The notes: generated by a model not told the origin, from the sequence alone. A DNA stretch of 33,502 nt from Desulfotomaculum sp. (GCA_017656165.1 JACDOL010000017.1:1-33502), one strand, 5' to 3'; positions 15,905 through 25,629 are shown, counted from the first letter of the stretch. Numbers and translations are program-made.

Positions 15905-18900
15905 GTGCTCAAAAGGCTTGATATACAAGGTTTTAAATCCTTTGCCAATAAAGTTCAAATTGAGTTTAATCCTGGACTCACTGTTGTTGTAGGGCCTAAT
16001 GGGAGCGGCAAAAGCAATATTGCCGATGCAATTAACTGGGCACTGGGGGAACAGCGTGCCAGTGCACTGCGTGGGTCCAGGATGGATGAAGTGATTTTTG
16101 CCGGCAGTGAGCACCACCGCCGGATGGGAATGTGTGAGGTATCGCTGGTGCTGGACAATTCTAAAAATATTTTCCCCCTGGACTATTCTGAAATTACCAT
16201 TACCCGCCGAATCTTTCGTTCAGGTGAAAGCCAGTATATGATTAATAAGGTCCCCTGCCGTTTAAAAGACATTCATAATTTGTTAATGGATACCGGTATA
16301 GGCAGAGGGGCTTATGCCATCATCGGCCAGGGTAAGGTTGAGGAAATATTACACAGCCGGCCTGAAGAACGGCGCTTTGTAATTGAAGAAGCGGCAGGTA
16401 TAGTTAAGTACCGGAGACGAAAAGAAGAAGCGCAGCGTAAGCTGGCCAGCACAGAACAGGATTTAGCCAGGTTGGGAGATATTATAAATGAGCTGTCTGA
16501 AAGACTTAAACCCCTTGAGGTAGAAGCAAAAAAAGCAGAACAGTGGAAAAAATACGTAAAAGAACGCAGGCAGCTTGAATTAGAGGTTCTGGGCCGGGAA
16601 TTGGTCGGAATACAAAGAAAACTTTTTAATCTAAATGAGCAGCTGAAAAGTATTAGCCAAAATGAAAATAAAGAATGCAATCAGCAGGTTAGTGCTGAAG
16701 CTGAGAGGTTGAATAACAAACTAAAGGAAAAAAATAGACAAATAGACGAACACACTGCCCAACTGGAAAAGCTCCGCTCGGAAATACAAGCTGAGGAAAG
16801 CCGGCTGCTTTTAATCAGAGACAGGTATCAAAATAACCAGCAGGAGTATAAACGGACTAAGGAAAAAAGAGAAGAGGCAGAAAAAAAGCTTCAAAAATTA
16901 AAAAATGATATAAACCAGCAGAAAGATAGCCTTAATAAGCTGAGGGCTTCGGTTAACCCCAACCAGTCTAAATTACAAGAGATGGAACAAAGTCTTAAGC
17001 AGCTGGAAAATGAAATAAAAGTTAAAGAATCTGCCTTGGAAGAAGACAAAGCACAAATAATAGAGCTGATGAATCTGGCTGCACAGGGAAAAGCACAGCT
17101 GCAGCGGGCTGAAGAACGAAAAAATACTGCTGAGCGAAGGCTGACACAGCTGCGCCAAGCGGCGCAGGATGCTTCTTTAGAACAGGTTAGACTAAAAGAA
17201 AAGTTAAAGGAAGTTAGGAAAGAAATTAAATTATTAAGTGAGTCAATAAGCAGCCGGCAGAAGGAACTTACATCTGCTGAACAGCAGCGCAGAAAACTAA
17301 ACCAAGAATTATACCGGCACCAGGATAATCTGCACAGGTTAAGAGAGCAGCTGGCTGAGGCCAGGTCCAGGTACCGGGTTCTGGAAGAAAGCCAGGAAAA
17401 TTACGCCGGTTATCAGCGCGGTGTTAAAGAAGTTCTGCTGGCCCTAAAAATGGGCAAAGTGAACTTAAAAGGTATTTGCGGCACAGTGGCCGAACTGCTT
17501 AAAGTACCTGCTCACTTGGAAGTGGCGGTAGAAACCGCATTGGGAGCAGCAGTACAAAACATTGTAACAAAGACAGATATTGATGCACGTAATGTTATAG
17601 ATTATTTAAAGAAAAATAAGCTGGGCCGGGTTACCTTTTTGCCTCTTAATACACTTCGTCCGCTGAAAAGACATGTCATAGAAACCCAGGCTTTAAGTAT
17701 GCCCGGGGTTATAGGAATAGCTGCTGATTTAGTTCAATGCCCACCGGAGTACAGCGTTGTAAAGGAATTTTTATTAGGAAAGGTGTTAATTGTAGAAAAT
17801 ATTGACTTCGGGCTGGAAGTTGCCCGGGCGACCAACCATCGTGTCCGCCTGGTGACCTTGGACGGTGAACTTCTACACCCGGGAGGATCCATCACCGGTG
17901 GCAGTTCTTCCCAACAAAGCCGGGGACTATTAAAAGCGAAGCGGCAAAAAAATGAATATGCGCAAAAAGTAGAAAAGCTTAAGGAGATGGAAGAGGAATA
18001 CAAGGAGACAGAGAAAAACTTACAAAAGGAAATAAATCTTGTGGAACAGCAGATAGATGAACTGAGGGATATGCTTGTAAAGCAGCAGGTTTTCCTGGCG
18101 GGTAAGGAGCAAGAACAAGTTCAGTTAGAAGACGCAGTGGCACGGTATGGTTACCGCAGTCAAGAGAATAGTTATGAAATTAATAACTTGGAAGAAGAAA
18201 TAAAACACCAGGACCAGGTACAGGAGAAAGCTGCCCGGCAGGTAGCCGAAGCAGATAATAAACTCGATCTTCTTAAGAAGGAAATTGAAGAAAAACAGCA
18301 TATTTTAACAAAATTAAAAGGGCAGCAGCATGAACTCCAGCAGAAAATCACTTCATTTAGGGTTGAGTTGGCAGGAGTGGAGCAGCAGGAAGCAGGCATA
18401 TTAAGCTTGTTAGAACGGTTAAACTTGGAAATCAGCAGCTGCCGTAAAGAAATTAAAACAATAGATAATGAACTGATAAGCATTAAGAAGAGAGAAGAGC
18501 AGCTGAGGGAAGAGAAAAATAATAGAGAAGAACAGCTGAATAATTTAAAAATACAAAAGGATGAGCTTGATAAAATACTGCAGAATGAAAAAAAGGAACA
18601 GCAGGAAATTACGCGCCGGGTAGAGGAGATTCAGCTGAAGTTAAAAGAAATTGAAAAAGAAGAGCGGGAATACCGCGAGAAGATACACAAAATACAGCTT
18701 CAGCAGGCAAGGCTGGAAACGGAAAAACAAGCACTTGTAGAGAGACTGGAGCGGGACTATAATGTTAAAGATTTATCAAAGCTGAGACCGGCTGAAAATT
18801 TGCTTGTTTGTAAAAACAGGATAGAAGAACTAAAAAACCTTATAGATGAACTGGGACCTGTAAACCATACTGCTGAAGAAGAATATAAAAAAGTTTATGA

Positions 18901-19468
18901 AAGGTATAACTACCTGCTGCATCAAAAGGAAGATCTGGACAGCAGCAAACATTCGCTGCAGAATATAATTAAAGAAATGGACTCATTAATGTCCAGCAGA
19001 TTTCAAAAGTCATTGAAAAAAATTCAGGAAGAATTCAGCGTCATATTTAAAGAACTTTTTGGCGGTGGTACAGCATCAATACATATGCTTGGAGACGATC
19101 CACTTACAGCCGGGATAGACATTGAAGCTAGGCCCCCGGGTAAAAAACTGCAAAATATCAGTTTGCTGTCCGGGGGAGAGCGTTCACTTACTGCAATTGC
19201 TCTTTTGTTCGCTGTATTGAAAGTAAGTCCAAGCCCTTTTTGTGTGCTGGATGAAATAGATGCTGCCCTAGATGAGTCAAACGTGGATCGATTTGCAGAA
19301 TTTTTACTAAAATTCAGCCAAAATACTCAATTTGTAGTTATCAGTCACCGTAAAGGGACTATGGAAAGGGCTGAAACGTTATACGGGGTTACAATGGGAA
19401 ATACTGGAGTTTCCAAAGTTTTTTCTATAGAGTTATCAAAAGCGGAGGCAGCAATATCGAAAAGCTAA
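15905..19468 (+). CDS. smc: Chromosome segregation protein SMC
   Basis: SMC is the ATPase of the bacterial condensin, working with ScpA and ScpB in chromosome compaction and segregation. The 1187-residue protein has an N-terminal head (Walker A GPNGSGKSN at 30-38, KSNIADAINWALGEQ), a long coiled coil, a hinge at about 500-670 (GYQRGVKEV...GGSITGGSSS), a second coiled coil, and a C-terminal head with the ABC signature LLSGGERSLTA (about 1086) and Walker B FCVLDEIDAALDE. I chose GTG at 15905, 8 nt after AAGGAG; the GTG at 15899 is only 2 nt from it. Confidence 0.97.
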   Translation: MLKRLDIQGFKSFANKVQIEFNPGLTVVVGPNGSGKSNIADAINWALGEQRASALRGSRMDEVIFAGSEHHRRMGMCEVSLVLDNSKNIFPLDYSEITITRRIFRSGESQYMINKVPCRLKDIHNLLMDTGIGRGAYAIIGQGKVEEILHSRPEERRFVIEEAAGIVKYRRRKEEAQRKLASTEQDLARLGDIINELSERLKPLEVEAKKAEQWKKYVKERRQLELEVLGRELVGIQRKLFNLNEQLKSISQNENKECNQQVSAEAERLNNKLKEKNRQIDEHTAQLEKLRSEIQAEESRLLLIRDRYQNNQQEYKRTKEKREEAEKKLQKLKNDINQQKDSLNKLRASVNPNQSKLQEMEQSLKQLENEIKVKESALEEDKAQIIELMNLAAQGKAQLQRAEERKNTAERRLTQLRQAAQDASLEQVRLKEKLKEVRKEIKLLSESISSRQKELTSAEQQRRKLNQELYRHQDNLHRLREQLAEARSRYRVLEESQENYAGYQRGVKEVLLALKMGKVNLKGICGTVAELLKVPAHLEVAVETALGAAVQNIVTKTDIDARNVIDYLKKNKLGRVTFLPLNTLRPLKRHVIETQALSMPGVIGIAADLVQCPPEYSVVKEFLLGKVLIVENIDFGLEVARATNHRVRLVTLDGELLHPGGSITGGSSSQQSRGLLKAKRQKNEYAQKVEKLKEMEEEYKETEKNLQKEINLVEQQIDELRDMLVKQQVFLAGKEQEQVQLEDAVARYGYRSQENSYEINNLEEEIKHQDQVQEKAARQVAEADNKLDLLKKEIEEKQHILTKLKGQQHELQQKITSFRVELAGVEQQEAGILSLLERLNLEISSCRKEIKTIDNELISIKKREEQLREEKNNREEQLNNLKIQKDELDKILQNEKKEQQEITRRVEEIQLKLKEIEKEEREYREKIHKIQLQQARLETEKQALVERLERDYNVKDLSKLRPAENLLVCKNRIEELKNLIDELGPVNHTAEEEYKKVYERYNYLLHQKEDLDSSKHSLQNIIKEMDSLMSSRFQKSLKKIQEEFSVIFKELFGGGTASIHMLGDDPLTAGIDIEARPPGKKLQNISLLSGGERSLTAIALLFAVLKVSPSPFCVLDEIDAALDESNVDRFAEFLLKFSQNTQFVVISHRKGTMERAETLYGVTMGNTGVSKVFSIELSKAEAAISKS

Positions 19469-19482
19469 GGAGGTTATAACAG

Positions 19483-20415
19483 GTGGGCTTTTTTGATCGA
19501 TTGAAAAAGGGGTTAGCTAAAACCAGAAAAAATTTTGTAGAAAAATTTGAAGAGGTAGTGATAGGTAGAAAAGATATTGATGAAGACCTGTATGAAGAGT
19601 TAGAAGAAGTCCTGATCCAGGCTGATGTAGGAGTAAATACTGCTCTGGAACTGATGGAACGGGTAAGAGAAGGGGTAAGACTGCGCAATATCAGCGACCC
19701 GGCCAGGCTGAAAGATATTTTTATAGAAGAAGTTGAATATCTAATTGGAGATAAGATAGAGCCTATAAACATTAATCCTGAGGGTTTAACTGTTGTTTTA
19801 GTGGTAGGAGTAAATGGCACTGGCAAAACTACTACCATAGGGAAACTGGCACATTATTTTAAGAAGCAGGGTAAAAAAGTAATTCTTGCGGCAGGAGATA
19901 CATTCAGGGCTGCAGCAATAGACCAACTGGAAATATGGGGGGAGCGGGTTGGTGCTGATGTAATAAAACATTCAGAGGGAGCTGACCCAGGAGCGGTGGT
20001 TTATGATGCTGTACAAGCTGCTCGTTCCAGGAAAGCAGATATATTATTAATTGATACTGCCGGCAGGCTGCACAACAAGAGCAATTTAATGGACGAGCTG
20101 AAAAAGATCCGCCGGGTGGTACAAAGAGAAATTCCCGATGCTCCCCATGAAACCCTCCTTGTACTGGATGCCACCACCGGGCAAAATGCTGTAAACCAGG
20201 CTAAAATGTTTGGTGAAGCGGTAAATGTTACCGGTATTGTATTAACTAAACTGGACGGTACCGCCAAGGGTGGGGTAGTAATTGGTATTAAAACTACCCT
20301 GCATGTCCCTGTGAAGATGATTGGAGTTGGAGAGGAAATAGAAGACTTACAGCCTTTTAATCCCAGGGAATTTGTAGCGGCGTTATACAACTTAAACATT
20401 GATGAGAAACAATAG
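19483..20415 (+). CDS. ftsY: Signal recognition particle receptor FtsY
   Basis: FtsY is the GTPase that docks the signal recognition particle at the membrane for co-translational protein insertion. The 310-residue form is short: a basic N-terminal helix ([17 protein letters not shown]), no long acidic A domain, then the N domain and the G domain. The G domain has the P-loop [10 protein letters not shown] at 109-118, [30 protein letters not shown] and [12 protein letters not shown]. The start is GTG with AAGGAGG 9 nt upstream. It is the last gene of the plus-strand block, 14 nt after smc. Confidence 0.97.
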   Translation: MGFFDRLKKGLAKTRKNFVEKFEEVVIGRKDIDEDLYEELEEVLIQADVGVNTALELMERVREGVRLRNISDPARLKDIFIEEVEYLIGDKIEPININPEGLTVVLVVGVNGTGKTTTIGKLAHYFKKQGKKVILAAGDTFRAAAIDQLEIWGERVGADVIKHSEGADPGAVVYDAVQAARSRKADILLIDTAGRLHNKSNLMDELKKIRRVVQREIPDAPHETLLVLDATTGQNAVNQAKMFGEAVNVTGIVLTKLDGTAKGGVVIGIKTTLHVPVKMIGVGEEIEDLQPFNPREFVAALYNLNIDEKQ

Positions 20416-20418
20416 TTT

Positions 20419-20458
20419 AAGAAGGGGCTGTCTCATGAGTCTGAGACAGCCCCTTCTT
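20419..20458. terminator. Bidirectional terminator between ftsY and the permease gene
   Basis: A perfect 17-bp stem (AAGAAGGGGCTGTCTCA at 20419-20435 with its complement at 20442-20458) and a 6-nt loop separates two convergent genes. The flanks are A/T-rich but have no long T-run. Position and stability support termination of both transcripts. Confidence 0.8.
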
Positions 20459-20465
20459 ATAATGT

Positions 20466-21842
20466 TTAATGCTCCATATCACGGAAAACTGGCGGTTTTT
20501 CTTTAAAACCTTTTGTTTTATAAGCTGAATATAGCAAACCGATAGCTAACCATATGAAGCCAAGGGTTTTTGCTTCCGGTTGAAGGCTGATCCATACATA
20601 AAAGATTATAGCAAAACCACAGCCAGGCAATACTAGATACTTGAATATGGAAGCTGCGTCTCTTCGTTTTTGACGAATTATGTAGTATGAAAATACTGAT
20701 AAATGCAGAAATAAAAATCCTGTTAATGCACCAAAGTTAACTAGTGAAGTTAACTTGTCCATTGAAATAACTACACCAATTGTAATAGCAATTACCGCCA
20801 CAACAATGGTACTTACATATGGTGTCTGATATTTAGGGTGAACTTTACTTAATACTGATGGCATCATTTTGTCTCTAGACATACTGTAGAGCAGACGAGA
20901 TATGGCTGCTTGTGCCACAAGACCATCGCCAACACCCCAAGCAATGGCGGTAGCCAGTGCAACCAGCATCTTCAACCATTCGCCACCAGCAGCTTGGGCA
21001 ACTGAATAAAATGCTGTATCGGGATTGTTAAAAGTGGTGTGATCCGGCCAAACTAATCCTGCTAAATAAGTCTGCACTACAAATAAACTACCAACCAGCA
21101 CAAGAGCAGTAACAGTGGCGCGAGGTACCATCCGTTTAGGATCTTTAGTTTCCTCTGCTAAGGTACTGATAGCATCAAAACCTAAAAAGCTTAATACTGC
21201 CAATGATGTGGCTGCCATAACCATGTCTATATTAAAACCTTCTGGTTTCCAAATTGGATCTATAGTAAATGTACCAGCACCAACACCTTTTATGATTGCT
21301 GCAAAGGCAACCACACAAAAAGCGACCAGTGTAAATAACTCAAAAATTAATAGAGTAATGTTAGTTTTGGCTGTCAATTCAATGCCGCGCAGGTTAACTA
21401 CAGTATTTACAATAACAAACATGGCAATCCATCCCCAGTAGGGCAAAATGGGGAACATCTCTTGTAGAGCGTAACCGGCAACTAGGTACACCAAGGCGGG
21501 GGTAAGGATATAGTCAAGCAGCATTGCCCATCCGGCGAAGAACCCCACATAAGGGTTAATACCCCTAGATGCATATGAATACACTGAGCCGGAAATAGGA
21601 AAGGCTTCGGACATGCGAGCATAACTCAAAGCAGTAAAAGTCATGGCAATAATACCAATAATGTAAGCCAGCGGCGCCATACCATTGGATACTTCAGTTA
21701 CATAACCGTAAATACCCATAGGGGCGATGGGGACCATAAATATCATTCCATAAAATAATAAGTCCTTAAATGTTAACGCCCTTTTCAATTCCTGTTTATA
21801 TCCAAATTCTTCTATAGAGGCGTTTGTTTTTACTTCTCCCAA
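20466..21842 (-). CDS. APC-family amino acid/polyamine permease
   Basis: This 458-residue cytoplasmic-membrane transporter belongs to the APC superfamily, with about 12 hydrophobic segments. The first contains MIFMVPIAPMGIYGYVTEVS, and the region around SYARMSEAFPISGSVYSYAS fits the substrate/ion-binding helix of the family. FLGFDAISTLAEETKDPKRMVPRA is a conserved APC loop. The start is TTG at 21842 with GGAG 7 nt upstream; the TTG at 21866 has no site. It lies downstream of a formamidase-family gene and a broken glutamine synthetase, which suggests a former amine- or amide-use operon. The substrate is not known. Confidence 0.9.
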   Translation of the reverse strand: MGEVKTNASIEEFGYKQELKRALTFKDLLFYGMIFMVPIAPMGIYGYVTEVSNGMAPLAYIIGIIAMTFTALSYARMSEAFPISGSVYSYASRGINPYVGFFAGWAMLLDYILTPALVYLVAGYALQEMFPILPYWGWIAMFVIVNTVVNLRGIELTAKTNITLLIFELFTLVAFCVVAFAAIIKGVGAGTFTIDPIWKPEGFNIDMVMAATSLAVLSFLGFDAISTLAEETKDPKRMVPRATVTALVLVGSLFVVQTYLAGLVWPDHTTFNNPDTAFYSVAQAAGGEWLKMLVALATAIAWGVGDGLVAQAAISRLLYSMSRDKMMPSVLSKVHPKYQTPYVSTIVVAVIAITIGVVISMDKLTSLVNFGALTGFLFLHLSVFSYYIIRQKRRDAASIFKYLVLPGCGFAIIFYVWISLQPEAKTLGFIWLAIGLLYSAYKTKGFKEKPPVFRDMEH

Positions 21843-21894
21843 GTTACCTCTCCCTTTCTTTTCCAATCTAAGCTAATTTGTTAATAAGATAATT

Positions 21895-22791
21895 CTAAAA
21901 CGCTAAGCCCACCCCTAATTTCTTCATTACATTGCGGGGCATGGAAAAACGAGCGGTTTTTAATGGATCCACCACTTGTGAAATTTCTACATTTCCGCAG
22001 GCACTCATCAACATGCCTGCTTCATTTAATGTTAAATCGGTGTTTTGTTCTAGAAATTTTGCCATTTCTTTAGTAGCGATTTCTACTGCTTCATCTAAAT
22101 CTTCTGCAGAAACGATGATAGATACTTTGTTTTCGGTCACTACCATTGGATTAACTAAGCTCAGCTCTTTTGCTTTTTCAACTGTTACTTCCACTTCACC
22201 TCCTACTTCTACTCCACTGACCATAATTTCACCATTACCCATAGCAGCGTGTAAATCTCCTATGGCCAGCAGAGCGCCTTCAACTTGAACTGGCAGGTAT
22301 AAAGTGCTGCCAGGACAAATCAAGGTTGTATCCATATTACCACCGTGATTGCCTGGTGTGCCGCAAGGAACAGGTTCCCCTGCCGGTGCTACACCTATAA
22401 CTCCAATCATTGGGGTAAGGGGCAGTTCAATATCCTTAAATTTAGCTACCCCGTTTTCAATATTAACCATTAATGTTTGTGATTGAGATACCATATCACC
22501 AAGTACCCCTGCTCCAGGAGCTGCCACCATTATCCCGGGAGATTTTACTTTTATGTCTCTGATATGCACTGCTATTACATCACCTGGTTTAACCCCGTTT
22601 AGGTAAACAGGTCCTGTTGCGGGATTTACTTTATTAAAATCTAAAGTCTCCAGGGTATCATTTTCGCATTTAATCTGACCGCCAAAACAATCTTTTGTTT
22701 TAAATGAAAGACGGGCAGGAAGGTCTGTTTTCGCTGCCGGTTTGTTATTTTTGTCCATGCTGTAAACTGCATTCTTATCTTCAATACGCAT
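21895..22791 (-). CDS. Acetamidase/formamidase family protein
   Basis: Members of this family hydrolyse short amides such as formamide or acetamide to ammonia and acid. The 298-residue protein has typical features: GDVIAVHIRDIKVKSPG, TPMIGVIGVAPAGEPVPCGT, PGNHGGNMDTTLICPGSTLYLPV and LLAIGDLHAAMGNGEIMVSGVEV with acidic and histidine residues expected at the metal site. The ATG follows AAGGAG by 10 nt. It lies 22 nt after the glutamine synthetase remnant and 52 nt before the permease, on one likely transcript. The true substrate is uncertain because few homologues have been tested. Confidence 0.88.
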   Translation of the reverse strand: MRIEDKNAVYSMDKNNKPAAKTDLPARLSFKTKDCFGGQIKCENDTLETLDFNKVNPATGPVYLNGVKPGDVIAVHIRDIKVKSPGIMVAAPGAGVLGDMVSQSQTLMVNIENGVAKFKDIELPLTPMIGVIGVAPAGEPVPCGTPGNHGGNMDTTLICPGSTLYLPVQVEGALLAIGDLHAAMGNGEIMVSGVEVGGEVEVTVEKAKELSLVNPMVVTENKVSIIVSAEDLDEAVEIATKEMAKFLEQNTDLTLNEAGMLMSACGNVEISQVVDPLKTARFSMPRNVMKKLGVGLAF

Positions 22792-22813
22792 AAATTTTCC
22801 ACTCCTTTTTTAT

Positions 22814-23176
22814 TTAAAATAGTTCAAAATACTCATCTAATTCCCAATTAGTAACATACGTTTGAAACCGTTCCCATTCTGCCATCAGCAGTGATGTATA
22901 GTTGGTTATAAACTCTTCACCTAAATATTTCACCAATACTTCATCCTGCTTCAGTGTTTCCAAAGCTTCTGGTAGGTTTCGGGGTAGTGGAGCTAATTGT
23001 TGCTGTTCATAAGGGTTTTTGCCATCACTGCTGGCAGGTGGTTCAATTTTATTGATTATGTCATCAAGAGATGCCGCCAGCACTGCCGAAGCTGCCAAGT
23101 AAGGGTTTGTGTCAGCACCAGGCATTCTGTTTTCTAGACGAGTATTGTCTTCTCACTGGTTGGGCACTCTTATCAT
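22814..23176 (-). pseudogene. C-terminal fragment of a glutamine synthetase-family enzyme
   Basis: The frame reads IRVPNQ, then a TGA stop at 23155-23153, then EDNTRLENRMPGADTNPYLA. This is the conserved R-x-E-N-R-x-PGADxNPYLA region of glutamine synthetases and gamma-glutamylpolyamine synthetases. It continues to a C-terminus ending in YVTNWELDEYFELF. Only about 115 of roughly 440 residues remain; the ATP-grasp core and the whole N-terminal part are missing. Sequence similarity continues upstream across the TGA and stops where the bactofilin gene ends, 6 nt away, so a deletion junction is likely. A shorter ORF starts at the ATG at 23125. No catalytic activity is possible. Confidence 0.85.
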
Positions 23177-23182
23177 CCCCTT

Positions 23183-23584
23183 TTAACCCACTTTTTTCTT
23201 TTTATCTTTTTTAAATTTACTGATTTCATCTTCATTCTCTGTGTTCATTTTACTTTGACCTTTAAAAACTGCACCTTCATTAACAATTAATTTGCTGACT
23301 TCAATGTCACCGTAGAGCTTGGCGGTGCTGTGGAGTTCCAGTTTTCCTTTTAATATTAAGTTCCCGTGAACATCTCCAGAAGCTGTAACATTTTCTGCCT
23401 TGATATCAGCATATACCTGACCTGTTTTTCCAATAATTACGTCGCCTTCAATTTCAATTTGCCCGTTGAACTTTCCGTCAATCCGCAGAGTTCCCTTTGC
23501 TTTGAGTTCACCGCTAAACTGGGTCCCGTCCCCGATGATGGTATCAACATTCCTGTTGAATGATTCCTCTTTTTTACCAAACAA
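23183..23584 (-). CDS. Bactofilin
   Basis: Bactofilins form nucleotide-free polymers on the membrane and often position cell-wall enzymes. This 133-residue protein has the central beta-helix domain (about 15-110), visible as repeated strand pairs (GTLRIDGKFNGQIEIEG, GDVIIGKTGQVYADIKAENV, ASGDVHGNLILKGKLELHST, AKLYGDIEVSKLIVNEGAVF). A lysine-rich tail (KFKKDKKKKVG) follows. The start is TTG with AGGAG 8 nt upstream. It is 18 nt downstream of an M23 peptidase gene, a pairing common in bacteria. Confidence 0.93.
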   Translation of the reverse strand: MFGKKEESFNRNVDTIIGDGTQFSGELKAKGTLRIDGKFNGQIEIEGDVIIGKTGQVYADIKAENVTASGDVHGNLILKGKLELHSTAKLYGDIEVSKLIVNEGAVFKGQSKMNTENEDEISKFKKDKKKKVG

Positions 23585-23602
23585 TTTAATCTCTCCTTTT
23601 AC

Positions 23603-24583
23603 CTATTGAATGTAATCAGCAGGATCAACTCTTACACCGTTTTTTATAACCTCGTAATGCAGATGAGGCCCAGTGGAACTTCCTGTGCTGCCTACTAGGG
23701 CAATGCATTCTCCCCTGGTGACAGTATCTCCCACTTCAACCTTAATTTTTGAATTATGAGCATATACTGTTCTAAATCCAAACGAGTGATCAATAATAAC
23801 TGTTTTTCCATATCCGGCTTTATAACCAACAAATACAACTTTTCCCTTTCCAGTGGCAACAACAGGTTCTCCGTACGGAGCAGCAATGTCTATTCCGGGA
23901 TGAAAATCTTTGCGACCAGTAAAGGGAGAACGTCGATAGCCGTAGCCGGAACTAATTCTACCCCTGGCCGGCAGACCGGATGGTCTAGCTGCCAGGTATG
24001 CTTTTCTTGCAGCAACGTCCTTTTTTAAGAGTTCTAGACTTCTTTTAACTTCGCCAGTTTCCGCCAGCAATGACCGGCTAATGCTGGCAGCTGTTAAGTA
24101 TCTTTTATCCCATTCCAGCTTTTTCTCCCGGTATGATTTACGGTTAATGAGATCCAGCAGGGGTATTTTCTCAGCATTATCACCGGGATGGTAAGAAGAA
24201 GTTTCAACAATTTTACGGGAATTTAACGGCCTTGATCTGCTGGAAACACTTTCTCTACCTATCATTTCACGAACATCTTTTTCTAAATTTTTTAGCTCTG
24301 TCATTTGTTCTTTAAGTTTCATTGTTTCGGATTCTATAGTTTTAAGTTTAGCTGCCTGGATGGTATTAATTTTGCGTAAATCCTTTAATTCCACCAATTC
24401 TTCTTTCATCTGCAGGTATCTTACAGAAAAATAAATTGTTAACGCAGTAATGCAGGCAAACAAAACTAAGCATATTTTAATAAGTACCGGGGGAATACGA
24501 AACTTATATATTTGATGATCTGAGTGCGGCACCAGCATCAAAGTAAAAGATGGCAATCTTTTTTTCAATTTACCCTTACTCAA
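23603..24583 (-). CDS. M23 family metallopeptidase with membrane anchor
   Basis: This 326-residue protein likely cleaves peptidoglycan cross-links outside the cell. A basic N-terminus precedes one membrane helix (about 32-54, IKICLVLFACITALTIYFSV). A coiled coil follows (about 55-110), then a linker, then a LytM/M23 domain (about 215-326). The zinc ligands are in HPGIDIAAP (H and D) and HLHYEV, with YAHNSKI also conserved, so the enzyme looks active. The start is TTG, 10 nt after GGAG. It is the promoter-proximal gene with bactofilin; the bactofilin may localise it during growth or sporulation. Confidence 0.92.
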   Translation of the reverse strand: MSKGKLKKRLPSFTLMLVPHSDHQIYKFRIPPVLIKICLVLFACITALTIYFSVRYLQMKEELVELKDLRKINTIQAAKLKTIESETMKLKEQMTELKNLEKDVREMIGRESVSSRSRPLNSRKIVETSSYHPGDNAEKIPLLDLINRKSYREKKLEWDKRYLTAASISRSLLAETGEVKRSLELLKKDVAARKAYLAARPSGLPARGRISSGYGYRRSPFTGRKDFHPGIDIAAPYGEPVVATGKGKVVFVGYKAGYGKTVIIDHSFGFRTVYAHNSKIKVEVGDTVTRGECIALVGSTGSSTGPHLHYEVIKNGVRVDPADYIQ

Positions 24584-24810
24584 TTACTATCAGCTCCAAA
24601 TACATATATAAATGCTGCAATATTGCGGCAGTATTGGATTTATTAATTTCCAGTAGTACCAATTAGACACTTGCTGCAAAATTCCTTTATTTTTATATTT
24701 GGATAGTCATAAAGACATATTTTAAGACTATTTTCTATGTCTTATTTCCCGGCAGGACTTTACCGGTAAAAAATAGAAAAAAACATTAAAATCACCCGGG
24801 GGATGGAAAA
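24584..24810. other. Divergent intergenic region with small inverted repeats
   Basis: This region must hold the promoters of the M23/bactofilin genes (minus) and the pentapeptide cassette (plus), but I see no consensus promoter for either. It contains GCAATATTGC (24617-24626), an inverted pair AAGACATA/TATGTCTT (24712-24719 and 24736-24743) and the 12-bp palindrome TTTACCGGTAAA (24759-24770). Any of these could bind a regulator. Confidence 0.4.
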
Positions 24811-25629
24811 ATGGACTTTGGTTTTGTAGAGTTAAATAACTTAACGCACAATAGTGATTACTATATCCCCTGCACCTTAAACGGTCTTCCTGTAACCCTG
24901 CACAAGCATCGTTTCACCATGTATATCAGTGGGGAGGCGGCTCTAAAGGCGTTTTCTGGCTGTGCTGAATTCAATGCTTGGCGGAACAAACCGGTAGTTA
25001 TTAATGAGGGGAGAGAACTAAAACTTCCCCAGGTTTCTTTGGAGTTTAATGAGTGTGATTTAAGCTTTAAAAGTTTAGCCGGTTATAATTTATCTACCTC
25101 GCGCTTTAAAAGTGTTTATCTTAAGGGAGCTAACCTAACCAGCACAGATTTGTCCGGAGTTCATTTTGAGAATGTTGATTTTAATGGGGCAGACTTATCT
25201 GGTGCCAGGCTAAACCGGTACAGTCAATTTATAAACTGCATATTTGAAAATGCCAATGTCAGGAACACCGCCCTGCCAGGCTTATTGTCGGGTGCTGTGA
25301 TTGGATCATTTAAGCGGTTTAAATTTGAAAACTGCCGGGTGCTGCCGGGAGTAGAAATGTCTCTTCCCAGGGATACCGGAAAGCAGAAAATGCTAATTCA
25401 AAAGGTGAGAAAACTAACATCTGCATTAAAGCCGGTGGATAATACATGGATTTTTATAACGGCAGCCCAGCTGCTGCACTGTGAAGATGCGTTTAATATT
25501 CCCGATCCCCACACTAAATTTTTGGAAGAACTGGGGAAGTCATATCCTTCATGGGATGGTATAGAAAATATAGAAAAAATAGTGGCAGAAATATCAGCAG
25601 AACTAGTTTTTAAAAAGCTTCGTGCTTAG
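24811..25629 (+). CDS. Pentapeptide-repeat protein of a MoxR/VWA cassette
   Basis: This 272-residue protein has a central run of pentapeptide repeats (about 85-150; e.g. NLSTSRF, YLKGANLTSTDLSGVHFENVDFNGADLSGARL). This predicts a short right-handed beta-helix of perhaps three coils. The N-terminal 80 residues (with a basic HKHRF) and the C-terminal helical part (about 185-272) match nothing I recognise. There is no signal peptide or membrane segment. The ATG follows GGGGGA. It lies 12 nt before a MoxR-like ATPase, so the protein is probably a partner or substrate adaptor of that ATPase. The repeat block is too short to resemble the gyrase-binding Qnr type closely. Confidence 0.75.
   Translation: MDFGFVELNNLTHNSDYYIPCTLNGLPVTLHKHRFTMYISGEAALKAFSGCAEFNAWRNKPVVINEGRELKLPQVSLEFNECDLSFKSLAGYNLSTSRFKSVYLKGANLTSTDLSGVHFENVDFNGADLSGARLNRYSQFINCIFENANVRNTALPGLLSGAVIGSFKRFKFENCRVLPGVEMSLPRDTGKQKMLIQKVRKLTSALKPVDNTWIFITAAQLLHCEDAFNIPDPHTKFLEELGKSYPSWDGIENIEKIVAEISAELVFKKLRA

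Noticed and set aside
16400-18800. Repeated CAG/GAA-rich stretches inside smc as DNA repeats
   Set aside because: They encode the Gln/Glu/Lys-rich coiled coil of SMC and have no fixed repeat unit.
20419-20458. 17-bp perfect inverted repeat as a transposon end
   Set aside because: It lies exactly between convergent stop codons, has no partner copy in the window and fits a bidirectional terminator.
23153-23155. In-frame TGA of the glutamine synthetase fragment as a selenocysteine codon
   Set aside because: The gene lacks most of its length, the family has no conserved Cys/Sec there, and no SECIS-like hairpin is apparent; a nonsense change in a decaying gene is simpler.
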